DNA from: Vulcanimicrobiota bacterium
Lineage (GTDB): Bacteria; Vulcanimicrobiota; Vulcanimicrobiia; Vulcanimicrobiales; Vulcanimicrobiaceae
Reading direction: 5' to 3'
Length of the DNA stretch: 15,281 nt
NCBI GenBank assembly: GCA_013289785.1
Contig: JABCZE010000007.1
Coordinates: forward strand, 1 to 15,281
In this document: piece by piece, positions 1 through 6,692 of the stretch
How the letters are laid out: every line of letters begins with the position of its first letter
Numbering within the stretch: position 1 is the stretch's first letter
Translations under genes and position numbers: made by a program
Notes under the pieces: model-generated
What the model was told of the DNA's origin: nothing
Database searches by the model: none
What the model saw: the letters and a program-made list of their open reading frames with translations, nothing else

Positions 1-1052
1 TCCATGAAACGATCGACCGATTCTTGCGGGATGCCGGCCGCGACGAGCCGGACCGCCAGTCCCTGCCGGTCGTGAGGCGGCGTCACGAACATAAACGTTG
101 ACGTGTCGCTTCCCGAGGCGCTGACCGTGCACCACTCTGCCGAGGCTGGAATCAGTGCCGTTTGATAGCGCGATAGCGTGACGGTGGAGGCATCGCTTGC
201 GACTTCGAGCGGCTCGTTGAGGGACATCAAGATCAGCGGACGCCCGTTGGTTCGTAGCGACGCGGGTTCGTTCGTTGCGACGATGCGCTCGACGACGAAA
301 TGTTCGTCGGCGATCAGCGCCGTCCGGTCGAGGCCCTCGAAATGATAGGGAACCTGCAAGAGCGTTCCGGTTGCCGTCGCCTGGTACTTCAGCACGTCGG
401 CGGCTTTTTGCACGTTGAGCTCGCGCGGCTTGCCGTCGAGGCCGACGCGGTTGAAGTCGAACATCCGATACGTGAGATCGGAGGCCTGCTGCGTTTCGAA
501 GACCGTCACGCCGGGTCCGATCGCGTGAACGACTCCGTGCGGGATGTAGACGGTGTCGCCGGTTTTGAGGTCGATCTTGCGCAGAATCTCGCCGAGCGTT
601 CCGTCGGCGACGCGCTGCAAGTATTCCTCGCGCGAGGTGTCGCGCGTCCAGCCGTAGATGATCTGTGCTTGCGGCTGGGCATCGAGAACGTACCAGCACT
701 CGGTCTTGCCAAAGGGCTGATGCTCGACGCGCTGCGCGTAGGCGTCGTCGGGGTGAACCTGCACCGAGAGCCAATCGTGCGCCGTGATGATCTTCGTAAG
801 TACCGGAAAGATGCGTTTGGGATTGATGTCGCCCATCAGCTTGGGACCCAAGCGCATGCGCAGATAGGCGACGTTGTTGCCGGCTAGGGAGCCGTTGAGA
901 ATCCGATCGGTATCCCAGCATTCCCACGATTCGCCCAAGCGCGCCTGTGGATCGCCGTGCTTGCCGTAGACGCGCACCAGCTCGTCACCGCCCCAGACCT
1001 GCGTCGTGAGCTTTGGATCGAGGACGTAGGGATAGAGGAAGTCGTTTTGCAC
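1..1052 (-). CDS. manA: Mannose-6-phosphate isomerase, class I (partial, C-terminus beyond window)
   Basis: This enzyme interconverts mannose-6-phosphate and fructose-6-phosphate in the cytoplasm, feeding GDP-mannose and polysaccharide synthesis or mannose use. Reading from a GTG at 1052, 350 codons are visible and the frame is still open at base 1. The cupin metal site of type I PMIs is complete: Q98 and H100 in the VQVHPDD motif, E118 in GKTECWYVLDA, and H176 in the HAIGPG motif. The N-terminal WGG (about 20-22) and GESWE (40-44) also match the family. The start is chosen because the next codons give the usual short N-terminus (MQNDFLYPY); no strong Shine-Dalgarno is present. At 350 or more residues it is longer than the roughly 315-residue Bacillus-type enzymes. 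It diverges from the folate fusion gene across 63 bp, with no evident functional link. Identity is secure; only the end is missing. Confidence 0.93.
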   Translation of the reverse strand, partial: MQNDFLYPYVLDPKLTTQVWGGDELVRVYGKHGDPQARLGESWECWDTDRILNGSLAGNNVAYLRMRLGPKLMGDINPKRIFPVLTKIITAHDWLSVQVHPDDAYAQRVEHQPFGKTECWYVLDAQPQAQIIYGWTRDTSREEYLQRVADGTLGEILRKIDLKTGDTVYIPHGVVHAIGPGVTVFETQQASDLTYRMFDFNRVGLDGKPRELNVQKAADVLKYQATATGTLLQVPYHFEGLDRTALIADEHFVVERIVATNEPASLRTNGRPLILMSLNEPLEVASDASTVTLSRYQTALIPASAEWCTVSASGSDTSTFMFVTPPHDRQGLAVRLVAAGIPQESVDRFM

Positions 1053-1115
1053 GGTTCGGCTACGATACGATGGGTTTGGTGGGAATTCCGCCAGCGAATA
1101 TGAAGACAGGCCGCT
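1053..1115. promoter_or_regulatory. Short divergent promoter region between manA and folK-folE2
   Basis: Two divergent GTG starts are separated by 63 bp, so both promoters must lie here or inside the coding regions. On the minus strand a TATCGT element (1062-1067) lies 9 nt before the manA GTG and could act as a -10 for a very short leader. On the plus strand TATGAA (1099-1104) lies 11 nt before the folK-folE2 GTG. An 8-bp palindrome GGAATTCC lies between them. No convincing -35 was seen, so the element assignments are inference; only the short divergent spacing is certain. Confidence 0.3.
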
Positions 1116-2531
1116 GTGCACGAGCTTTACGTCGGGATCGGCTCGAACCTCGGCGACCGGCAGGCGAACATCCTGGCCGCGCTGCAGCGTTTGCGGGCGC
1201 GCGCGCAAATCCTAACCGTCTCGGCGTTTTACGAATCGGAGGCCGCCGACGGCGCGCAAGGGCCGGCTTACTTGAACGTTGCCGCGGCGCTGCGCTCGCA
1301 ACTCGATGCAGAAGCCTTCGCAAGCTTTGCGCGGGACGTCGAGCTTGCCGTCGGGCGCGCGCGCGGAACGCGGCGGCTCGAGGCGCGTCCGATCGACATC
1401 GACCTTCTCGTATTCGACGGAGAGACCGTGCAAGCGCAGCTCGATGCTCGTCCGTATAATGCGGTTCCGCTCGCGGAAATAGCGCCGCAACTGGTTCGTG
1501 CCTCGGCCAACGGCCTGGTTCGCCGGCGGGAACGCGGGCTTCGGTTCGACACCGATCGCCAATCCGAGGAGCCCGAGGTCCGGCTTTCGTTGAGCCGAGC
1601 CGGCGTTACGCGCGTGCGCCGCGTCGTACATTTAGAAATTGATGGCCGGCCGGCGGTCTATAACGGCGAGTTCTCGATGGTCGCGGATCTTGCGGCCGAC
1701 CGGGCCGGCGTTCATATGTCGCGCTTTGCGGAAATTCTCGAAGAAGCGACGCTCGACGTGCTGGCCGGCGCCACCAAACCAGCACGCATCGAACGACTGG
1801 CCGAAGCGATCGCACGTGAGATCGTGCGCAGCCAGCGTACCGTACGTGCCGAGGTGCGCCTGCGTGCCAGCTTCGGTTTGGAGCGCTGGACGCCGGTGAG
1901 CGGAAAGCGCGGCGAAGAGACCTACACGCTGGTCGGTATCGCGCATGCCGACGAAAGCGGAACGCGCCGCGTCGTCGGCGTCGAGGCCGAAGGCATGACC
2001 GCTTGCCCCTGCGCCCAGGCGATGGTGCGCGAACACTCGATGCATCAGCTCGTCGAAGCCGGCTTTAGCGAGGGCGACGCACGCCGGGCGCTCGGCGTCC
2101 TGCCGGTGGCGACGCACAACCAACGCGGGCGCGGCAGCATCCTGATCGGCGTGCCCGAGGCGCAGAGCGACGTCATCCGCGCCGAAGACCTCGTCGAAAT
2201 CGTCGAAAACTCGATGTCGAGCGAAACCTACGATCTGCTCAAGCGCCCCGACGAGTTCTTCGTGGTCAACAAAGCGCATCACAATCCGAAGTTCGTCGAA
2301 GACGTCGTGCGCGGAATCCTCTGGCGCACGCTCGAGATGTATGCCGACCTTGGCGAGGAGACGTTCGTCTTCGCCAGCCAAGTCAACGAAGAGTCAATTC
2401 ACAAGCACGACGCCTTCGCCGAAGGCTTCGGGCTCTTCGGCGAGCTGCGCGCCGAGCTTCGCACCGGACTGCCGGTGGAAAAAACCGATTTAGGAGCCTT
2501 CCTCCAGCGCCGCGATGCGCGCGCGGAGTGA
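1116..2531 (+). CDS. Bifunctional HPPK (FolK) - GTP cyclohydrolase FolE2/MptA-type fusion
   Basis: A 471-residue protein joins two tetrahydrofolate-pathway enzymes. Residues 1-140 are 6-hydroxymethyl-dihydropterin pyrophosphokinase: GIGSNLGD (7-14), the FYESEA strand, and the HPPK signature around 88-99 (EARPIDIDLLVF) with the Mg-binding aspartates. From about 150 to the end it is a type IB GTP cyclohydrolase (DUF198; FolE2 or archaeal MptA). Support includes GVHMSRF (198-204), GMTACPCAQ (293-301) with the metal-ligand cysteine, THNQRGRG (333-340) with the metal histidine, SSETYDLLKRPDE (368-380) and FVVNKAHHNPKF (382-393). It thus carries the first step (GTP to dihydroneopterin triphosphate or a cyclic phosphate form) and the later pyrophosphokinase step on one chain, but no FolB aldolase. 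The GTG start puts the first beta strand at residue 3; a weak AGG lies 5 nt upstream. Its 3' end overlaps the convergent M48 gene by 42 bp. Confidence 0.92.
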   Translation: MHELYVGIGSNLGDRQANILAALQRLRARAQILTVSAFYESEAADGAQGPAYLNVAAALRSQLDAEAFASFARDVELAVGRARGTRRLEARPIDIDLLVFDGETVQAQLDARPYNAVPLAEIAPQLVRASANGLVRRRERGLRFDTDRQSEEPEVRLSLSRAGVTRVRRVVHLEIDGRPAVYNGEFSMVADLAADRAGVHMSRFAEILEEATLDVLAGATKPARIERLAEAIAREIVRSQRTVRAEVRLRASFGLERWTPVSGKRGEETYTLVGIAHADESGTRRVVGVEAEGMTACPCAQAMVREHSMHQLVEAGFSEGDARRALGVLPVATHNQRGRGSILIGVPEAQSDVIRAEDLVEIVENSMSSETYDLLKRPDEFFVVNKAHHNPKFVEDVVRGILWRTLEMYADLGEETFVFASQVNEESIHKHDAFAEGFGLFGELRAELRTGLPVEKTDLGAFLQRRDARAE

Positions 2532-3674
2532 CGGGTGCGACGAGAAGAAGAACTCGTACCACGGCGGCGGATCTTCGTCGGCGAGATTCTGATCGCGTAA
2601 ACGCCGAAAGGCGGATGCTCCCCCCGCGGCGTCGCCGGTAGCGGCGATCGCGAAACGGTCCGCGGCCCACTCGCGAGAGCGCGAAAACGCAAAGAGCAAT
2701 GGCCGAAGGGCCTGCGTCGCAACGACCATCGCTGCGTTGAGCCGCACGATGAGCAGCGGCCGGTCGTGCAGCTCCTCGCGCTCCTTCTTTGAGATCGAAG
2801 CATTCGAGACGAGGAAGAGCACGAAGGCCATCAGCTCGCCCAGGCCGATCAGCCGCCACGTGTCTTTATTCACGTAGTGGCCGAGTTCGTGGGCCACGAC
2901 GAACTCCGTTTCGTTCTCCGGGAAGGCCTCGATCAGCGTATCGCCGAGCACGATGCGGTGCGTCTTTCCGATGCCGGTCACAAAGGCGTTCGCCTTGCGC
3001 GTCTGCCGGCTCATGTCCATTCGAAGGATCGCGGCGTCGCCGACTCCGTACCGCGAGGCGAGCGCGCGCAAGCGCTCCTCAAGCGAACCCGTCACCGGCT
3101 CGAACTTGTTAAAGAGCGGCATCACGTAGATCGGGACGATGAGGTTTCCAATGATGAAGAGCGGGAAGACGCCGATGGATGCCAGGACCGGCCATCGCCG
3201 CGGCGCGCACTTGAGGGCAAAACCGACGAGCGTTGCCAGCAGTGCCGTCGCACCGGCGGAAATCGCGGCGCCCTTCGCATAGTCGCTCAGCCAGTCGTTC
3301 CGCGATTGGTCGCTCAGCCCAAAGCGGCGTTCGAGCGAGTATTCCTCGACGAACGAGACCGGCAGCTCCACGAGTGCCGACGCTACGGAGTATGCGGCGT
3401 AGTAGGCCGCCGGACGGGCCCAAACCGGAAGCCTCGCCGTTGCCCGGTCCACGCGAGCTGCCAGCGGGCCGTAAGCAAAGGCGAGGAATCCGGCGGTTCC
3501 GCGCAGCGTACCGCCTACTTCGAGCGCTCGTCGAATTCGGGCGTAGGCTGCGGCATCTTTGGCGACGGCCGGGGCAGGATCGCGCCACTCGAGAAACGCT
3601 TCGAACGCTCGCGCCGCGACGTAGCCGGCGCCCAATCCCATTCCAACGCCCAACAGCAACTTGCGACCGCTCAT
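2490..3674 (-). CDS. M48-family membrane zinc metalloprotease (Ste24/CAAX protease 1-like)
   Basis: This 394-residue integral-membrane peptidase has the zinc motif HELGH at 262-266 and the third ligand E335 in SREWAADRF, as in Ste24/FACE-1 and HtpX relatives. The upstream RKANAFVTGIG (226-236) and IVLGDTL (241-247) segments and the C-terminal SSHPS (378-382) are Ste24-like. Hydrophobic segments lie near 5-20, 85-105, 134-153, 162-186, 277-291 and 307-330, placing the active site at the inner membrane, probably facing the cytoplasm. In bacteria such enzymes are usually linked to membrane-protein quality control; the substrate is unknown. The ATG at 3674 is chosen; the frame is open for 90 more codons upstream, but that part is Arg/Ser-rich and lies antisense-like inside mrp coding sequence. 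A GGAGGG lies 28 nt upstream, too far for a normal Shine-Dalgarno. It sits 55 bp downstream of mrp, probably in one transcript, and overlaps folK-folE2 tail-to-tail. Confidence 0.88.
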   Translation of the reverse strand: MSGRKLLLGVGMGLGAGYVAARAFEAFLEWRDPAPAVAKDAAAYARIRRALEVGGTLRGTAGFLAFAYGPLAARVDRATARLPVWARPAAYYAAYSVASALVELPVSFVEEYSLERRFGLSDQSRNDWLSDYAKGAAISAGATALLATLVGFALKCAPRRWPVLASIGVFPLFIIGNLIVPIYVMPLFNKFEPVTGSLEERLRALASRYGVGDAAILRMDMSRQTRKANAFVTGIGKTHRIVLGDTLIEAFPENETEFVVAHELGHYVNKDTWRLIGLGELMAFVLFLVSNASISKKEREELHDRPLLIVRLNAAMVVATQALRPLLFAFSRSREWAADRFAIAATGDAAGGASAFRRLRDQNLADEDPPPWYEFFFSSHPSLRARIAALEEGS

Positions 3675-3729
3675 GGGCGGCGCGCTTCGCCGAAAACCGC
3701 TTCCCTCCGCTACGGCGCGGTCAGGTTCC

Positions 3730-4815
3730 TTAGACGATCGAAATCGTCTCTTTGGGCTTGGGGTGTGCGGCGATCGCGGCGAGCAGGCTATCGGCCAAGA
3801 CGTCGCAGACCGGATCGTCGAGCTCCTCGATTCGTCCCTCGTCGGCAAGCTGCAGCTTGACGGGATCGACCGGGATGCGCGCAAAGACCGGGGCCTGCGC
3901 CAAATCGGCGACGCGCTGGGCGTACGACGGCCCAAAGATCTCATACTGCTTTCCCGTATCGGGCGCCACGAAGTACGACATGTTCTCGACGACGCCGAGA
4001 ACCGGTTTTTTTAGTTGGTGGATCAAGTTGGCAGCCTTGCGCACGATCATCGTCGCCAGCGCTTGCGGCATCGTAACGAGCACGACGCCGTCGATGTTCA
4101 ACGACTGCAGCACGGTCAGCGGCGCGTCCGACGTGCCGGGCGGAAGGTCCACGAGCAAAAAATCAAGCTCGCTCCAGAGCACTTGCTCGTAGAACTGGCG
4201 GATGACGCTTGCAACGATCGGCCCACGCCAGATCATCGCTTTATCTTCCTGGTCGGTAAAGAGATTCGAGCTGACGACTTCGATCGCGCTTCGCGTCACT
4301 GCCGGATGCATGAGCGGCTGGGGCTGGCCTTGCGGCGTGGTTTTGACCGGGTCGGCTTCGATCTTCAACGGTTCGCGCAAACCAAAGAGCCTCGGGATCG
4401 AGGGCCCGGTGATGTCGGCGTCGATGATGCCGACGCGATAGTGTTTGCGCCGTAGCCCCACGGCAAGCAGTGCGGTAACCAGCGATTTGCCGACGCCGCC
4501 TTTGCCCGACATGATCGGAATTGTGTGCGCGAATTTGGTACGGCCGCTGAAGGCGCCCGGTGCCCGCGCGGCCGGCCGGCGCGCTTCCTCGGAAATCTTG
4601 GGCACGCTCCCCGACCGTCGAGCCTCTTTGAGTGCGTTGAGGATAGGTTCGACGAGAAGGCCGTGCGCCCGGGCGCCCTGCTCGACATTCTCGTATTTGC
4701 TCACGCCGCATCCGCTGCAGCCCAGCCCAAATGCCGTCAAAACCTCGGCGGCAATCGGCAGCTGCGCAACGAGCTCCTTGATATTGGTTTGTGGGGCGAT
4801 CTCGATTTCGGGCAT
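3730..4815 (-). CDS. Mrp/ApbC-type P-loop ATPase Fe-S carrier with N-terminal DUF1858 (CxxC) domain
   Basis: A 361-residue cytosolic NTPase of the Mrp/NBP35/ApbC family, which carries or assembles Fe-S clusters. Residues 5-65 form a DUF1858-like small helical domain with GLGCSGCG (C33 and C36). After an Ala/Pro/Arg-rich linker (about 70-95) comes the deviant Walker A GKGGVGKS (104-111), then the IDADITGPS switch (131-139) and DLPPGTSDA (223-231). ENMSYF (277-282) is where most Mrp proteins continue with a CxxC cluster-binding pair. Here that site reads APDTG, and the only other cysteine in the protein is C337. The single CxxC is therefore in the added N-terminal domain. The ATG at 4815 gives the expected DUF1858 start; only a weak GAGAAG precedes it. 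It is first in a likely unit with the M48 gene and diverges from the aminomutase gene across 35 bp. Confidence 0.9.
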   Translation of the reverse strand: MPEIEIAPQTNIKELVAQLPIAAEVLTAFGLGCSGCGVSKYENVEQGARAHGLLVEPILNALKEARRSGSVPKISEEARRPAARAPGAFSGRTKFAHTIPIMSGKGGVGKSLVTALLAVGLRRKHYRVGIIDADITGPSIPRLFGLREPLKIEADPVKTTPQGQPQPLMHPAVTRSAIEVVSSNLFTDQEDKAMIWRGPIVASVIRQFYEQVLWSELDFLLVDLPPGTSDAPLTVLQSLNIDGVVLVTMPQALATMIVRKAANLIHQLKKPVLGVVENMSYFVAPDTGKQYEIFGPSYAQRVADLAQAPVFARIPVDPVKLQLADEGRIEELDDPVCDVLADSLLAAIAAHPKPKETISIV

Positions 4816-4850
4816 GGCTTCTCGGTTGAACCTTCGAACCGCGCCAGAGT
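4816..4850. promoter_or_regulatory. 35-bp divergent start region with imperfect dyad (mrp / hemL-like)
   Basis: Only 35 bp separate the two divergent ATG codons. An inverted arrangement CGGTT...AACCG spans 4823-4841, containing the palindromes GGTTGAACC (4824-4832) and TTCGAA (4833-4838). There is no TATAAT-like hexamer and no clear Shine-Dalgarno for the plus-strand gene. An in-frame TGA at 4827 excludes a longer plus-strand gene. The core promoters must extend into coding sequence; use of the dyad as an operator is a guess. Confidence 0.35.
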
Positions 4851-6113
4851 ATGCAAGGGTCGATCGAGCGCGCGCTTGCGGTGCTCGCCGGGGGCTGCGA
4901 TTCGCCGGTTCGCTCGGGTTGGAGCGCCGGCTTGCCGATGTTCGTGCAAGCTTCGGCCGCGGGCGCGTATGCCTACGACGAATCGGGCCGGCGCTACATC
5001 GACTACATCATGGGTTACGGGCCGTTGCTCTTCGGCCACACCCATCCCGAACTGATCACCGGCCTCGACGCACTTGCCAAGCACGGCTTCGTCTGGGGAT
5101 CGACACATAGTGAAGAGATTCGTCTCGCCGAGCGCATTGCGGCGTATCTACCCTCAATGGAGCGCATGCGCTTCGTCACGACCGGAACCGAAGCGATGAT
5201 GAGCGCGGTCCGCGTGGCGCGCGCTTTTACCGGACGTTCGCGCATCCTCAAGTTTGCCGGAAACTATCACGGCCATTTCGATCTGGCGCTGATCGATGCG
5301 GGCGCGTCGGCCGGCACGCGAACCGGGGGAATTCCGCAAGGCGTGCGCGGCGACGTGCTCGTCGCCCGCTACAACGATCTCGCCTCGGTTGACGAACGGC
5401 TCGACGGAAATGAATCCGAACTTGCCGCGATCATCGTCGAGCCCATCGGGGCCAACATGGGTCTCGTACAGCCGGCCGGCGGATTTTTGGAAGGCCTGCT
5501 GCGACGCGCCCGGCGTGCCGGCGCGCTCTTGATCTTCGACGAAGTCATCACCTGGCTGCGTTTCGGTTTGCGCGGCGCGCAAGGCCGCACGAGCGTCGTT
5601 CCGGATTTGACGGCGCTGGGAAAGATCATGGGCGGCGGCCTGCCGATTGCAGCGTTCGGCGGCCGTCGCGACGTGATGGCGGTGCTGGCGCCCGAGGGCA
5701 CGACCTTCACCGGCGGGACGCATGGCGGAAATCCGTTCTGCGTCGCGATGGCGCATCGCGTTCTCGACTTGCTCGAAGCGCATCCGGAGTATTACTCGTA
5801 CATGGATGGGCTCGCGCGGCGTCTCGCCGGCGGCCTTCGCGAAATCTTTGCGCAACGCGGACTGCCCTATGCGGTCGTGCAGCGGGAGTCGGTCGTCGAT
5901 TTCAAGTTTCGCGCCGGCCCGGCGGCGCAAAACTACGACGATGCCTGCAACGCCGATCGCGCGGCGTACGCGCGCTATTGCGCTGCGATGCTCGAACGCG
6001 GCGTCCTGCTCGCGCCCTCCCAAAACGAGGTGATGTTGCTCTCGACCGCTCACACCGCGCAAGACGTCGACGCGACGCTAGACGCGGCGCGGAACGGTCT
6101 TCGCGCGCAATAG
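4851..6113 (+). CDS. hemL: Glutamate-1-semialdehyde 2,1-aminomutase-like class III PLP enzyme
   Basis: A 420-residue class III (fold type I) PLP enzyme closest in motif order to HemL, which makes 5-aminolevulinate from glutamate-1-semialdehyde for haem and corrinoid synthesis. Seen are SPVR (18-21), DYIMGYGPLLFGH (51-63), TGTEAMMSAVR (111-121) for phosphate binding, KFAGNYHGHFD (134-144), the PLP-nitrogen aspartate D230 in FDEV, and the Schiff-base lysine K258 in LGKIMGGGLP. Length fits HemL (about 425-430). Oddities: after FDEV it reads ITWLRFG where HemL usually has MTGFR, and the late segment is FTGGTHGGNPF rather than the typical QAGTLSGNP. It may therefore be a HemL paralogue (GsaB-like) or another aminotransferase; no other hem gene is nearby to decide. 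The ATG at 4851 is the only possible start after the in-frame TGA at 4827. It overlaps the convergent membrane-protein gene by 36 bp. Confidence 0.8.
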   Translation: MQGSIERALAVLAGGCDSPVRSGWSAGLPMFVQASAAGAYAYDESGRRYIDYIMGYGPLLFGHTHPELITGLDALAKHGFVWGSTHSEEIRLAERIAAYLPSMERMRFVTTGTEAMMSAVRVARAFTGRSRILKFAGNYHGHFDLALIDAGASAGTRTGGIPQGVRGDVLVARYNDLASVDERLDGNESELAAIIVEPIGANMGLVQPAGGFLEGLLRRARRAGALLIFDEVITWLRFGLRGAQGRTSVVPDLTALGKIMGGGLPIAAFGGRRDVMAVLAPEGTTFTGGTHGGNPFCVAMAHRVLDLLEAHPEYYSYMDGLARRLAGGLREIFAQRGLPYAVVQRESVVDFKFRAGPAAQNYDDACNADRAAYARYCAAMLERGVLLAPSQNEVMLLSTAHTAQDVDATLDAARNGLRAQ

Positions 6114-6569
6114 GTTCGTTGCCACCGCGGCAACTGGAATGCCGAAGAAGATGACGTGCCCCGCCAAGATATAGAGAAAGAGCCAGAAACTCGGGAACGG
6201 ATGAACGACGGCGTGCCCGAGATGAATGATGCCGCGCATGACCGTCATCGCGACGATGCCGAGGATGATTCCGGCCCACATCGCATGGTTCAAGAGCCAG
6301 CGAATGCGTAGAGCGGCGAACACAAAGAGAGCGCCCCACAGGATGCTGACGCAGAAGTGCAGCAGCGTACCGGCCCACGCCGTAACCCAGCCGCCGTGGT
6401 AAGCGGCCATCCCTAGAAGATTCGACGCGTCCCACTGCATGACGAGGATCGGCGTTACGCCCGGGGCCACGAACGGTTCGGTTACGACCAAATAGAGATC
6501 GAGCAGGATCGCGCCGCTCAGTCCCGCGACCACTGCAACGAGCGCTCCTCGCGCCACCCTGGTCTTCAT
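6078..6569 (-). CDS. Small His-rich four-helix integral membrane protein, unknown function
   Basis: I do not recognise a named family. The 163-residue protein has hydrophobic segments near residues 8-29, 63-87, 92-112 and 127-152, and a basic C-terminus (LLRAKTVPRRV). Seven histidines are spread through it (58, 71, 95, 116, 119, 123, 138); the cluster HLGHAVVH at 116-123, between helices 3 and 4, resembles a possible metal or haem ligand set, but this is inference. Start choice: ATG at 6569 has GGAG 7 nt upstream, the best ribosome-binding site on this strand. The frame stays open to an ATG at 6638, but that extension would translate a 16-bp tandem repeat and lacks hydrophobic character. It lies 123 bp downstream of the receptor gene in the same direction and overlaps the aminomutase gene tail-to-tail by 36 bp. 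Confidence 0.72.
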   Translation of the reverse strand: MKTRVARGALVAVVAGLSGAILLDLYLVVTEPFVAPGVTPILVMQWDASNLLGMAAYHGGWVTAWAGTLLHFCVSILWGALFVFAALRIRWLLNHAMWAGIILGIVAMTVMRGIIHLGHAVVHPFPSFWLFLYILAGHVIFFGIPVAAVATNLLRAKTVPRRV

Positions 6570-6573
6570 CGTT

Positions 6574-6608
6574 CGACTCCGCTCACGACCGACTCCGCTC
6601 ACGACCGA
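6574..6608. repeat. Tandem 16-bp repeat (2 copies plus 3 bases) before the small membrane protein
   Basis: The unit GACTCCGCTCACGACC occurs at 6575-6590 and again exactly at 6591-6606; the match with period 16 extends from 6574 to 6608. Read on the minus strand each copy contains GGAG, so the duplication supplies two Shine-Dalgarno-like cores, 7 and 23 nt before the ATG at 6569. The period is not a multiple of three, which argues against it being coding. Confidence 0.9.
6577..6580 (-). promoter_or_regulatory. Ribosome-binding site deciding the start at 6569
   Basis: Minus-strand GGAG lies 7 nt before the ATG at 6569. This is what selects this start over the upstream in-frame ATG at 6638. Confidence 0.6.
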
Positions 6609-6641
6609 ATAACGCGCCGCCACGGGTTGTGGTGACACGCA

Positions 6642-6666
6642 GCGGCCCCCGTTTAACGGAGGCCGC
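6642..6666 (-). terminator. GC-rich hairpin downstream of the TonB receptor gene
   Basis: The arms 6642-6652 and 6656-6666 pair over 11 positions with one C-A mismatch (6648/6660), around a 3-nt TTA loop. The hairpin starts about 27 nt after the receptor's stop codon. No uridine run follows in the minus direction, so it is not a textbook intrinsic terminator; it could be a U-less terminator, an RNA 3'-end stabiliser or a Rho-associated structure. Confidence 0.45.
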
Positions 6667-6692
6667 CGCGTCCTTTCGGCGAGGTCGTTGCG

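Noticed and set aside
300..887. 195-codon plus-strand frame opposite manA
   Set aside because: Antisense to a mannose-6-phosphate isomerase with all metal ligands; no recognisable motif.
1632..2381. 249-codon minus-strand frame inside folK-folE2
   Set aside because: Antisense to the conserved cyclohydrolase motifs; His/Asp/Arg-rich composition mirrors the sense strand.
2877..3860. 327-codon plus-strand frame opposite the M48 gene
   Set aside because: Arg/Gly-rich, no domain, antisense to a well-supported membrane protease.
3675..3944. 90-codon N-terminal extension of the M48 protease
   Set aside because: Ser/Arg/Pro-rich, overlaps the 3' part of mrp, and the ATG at 3674 directly precedes the first hydrophobic segment.
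5154..6062. 302-codon minus-strand frame opposite the aminomutase-like gene
   Set aside because: Antisense composition only; the sense frame has PLP-enzyme motifs along its length.
6570..6638. 23-codon extension of the small membrane protein
   Set aside because: Covers the 16-bp tandem repeat whose period is not a multiple of three; the ATG at 6569 has GGAG at 7 nt.
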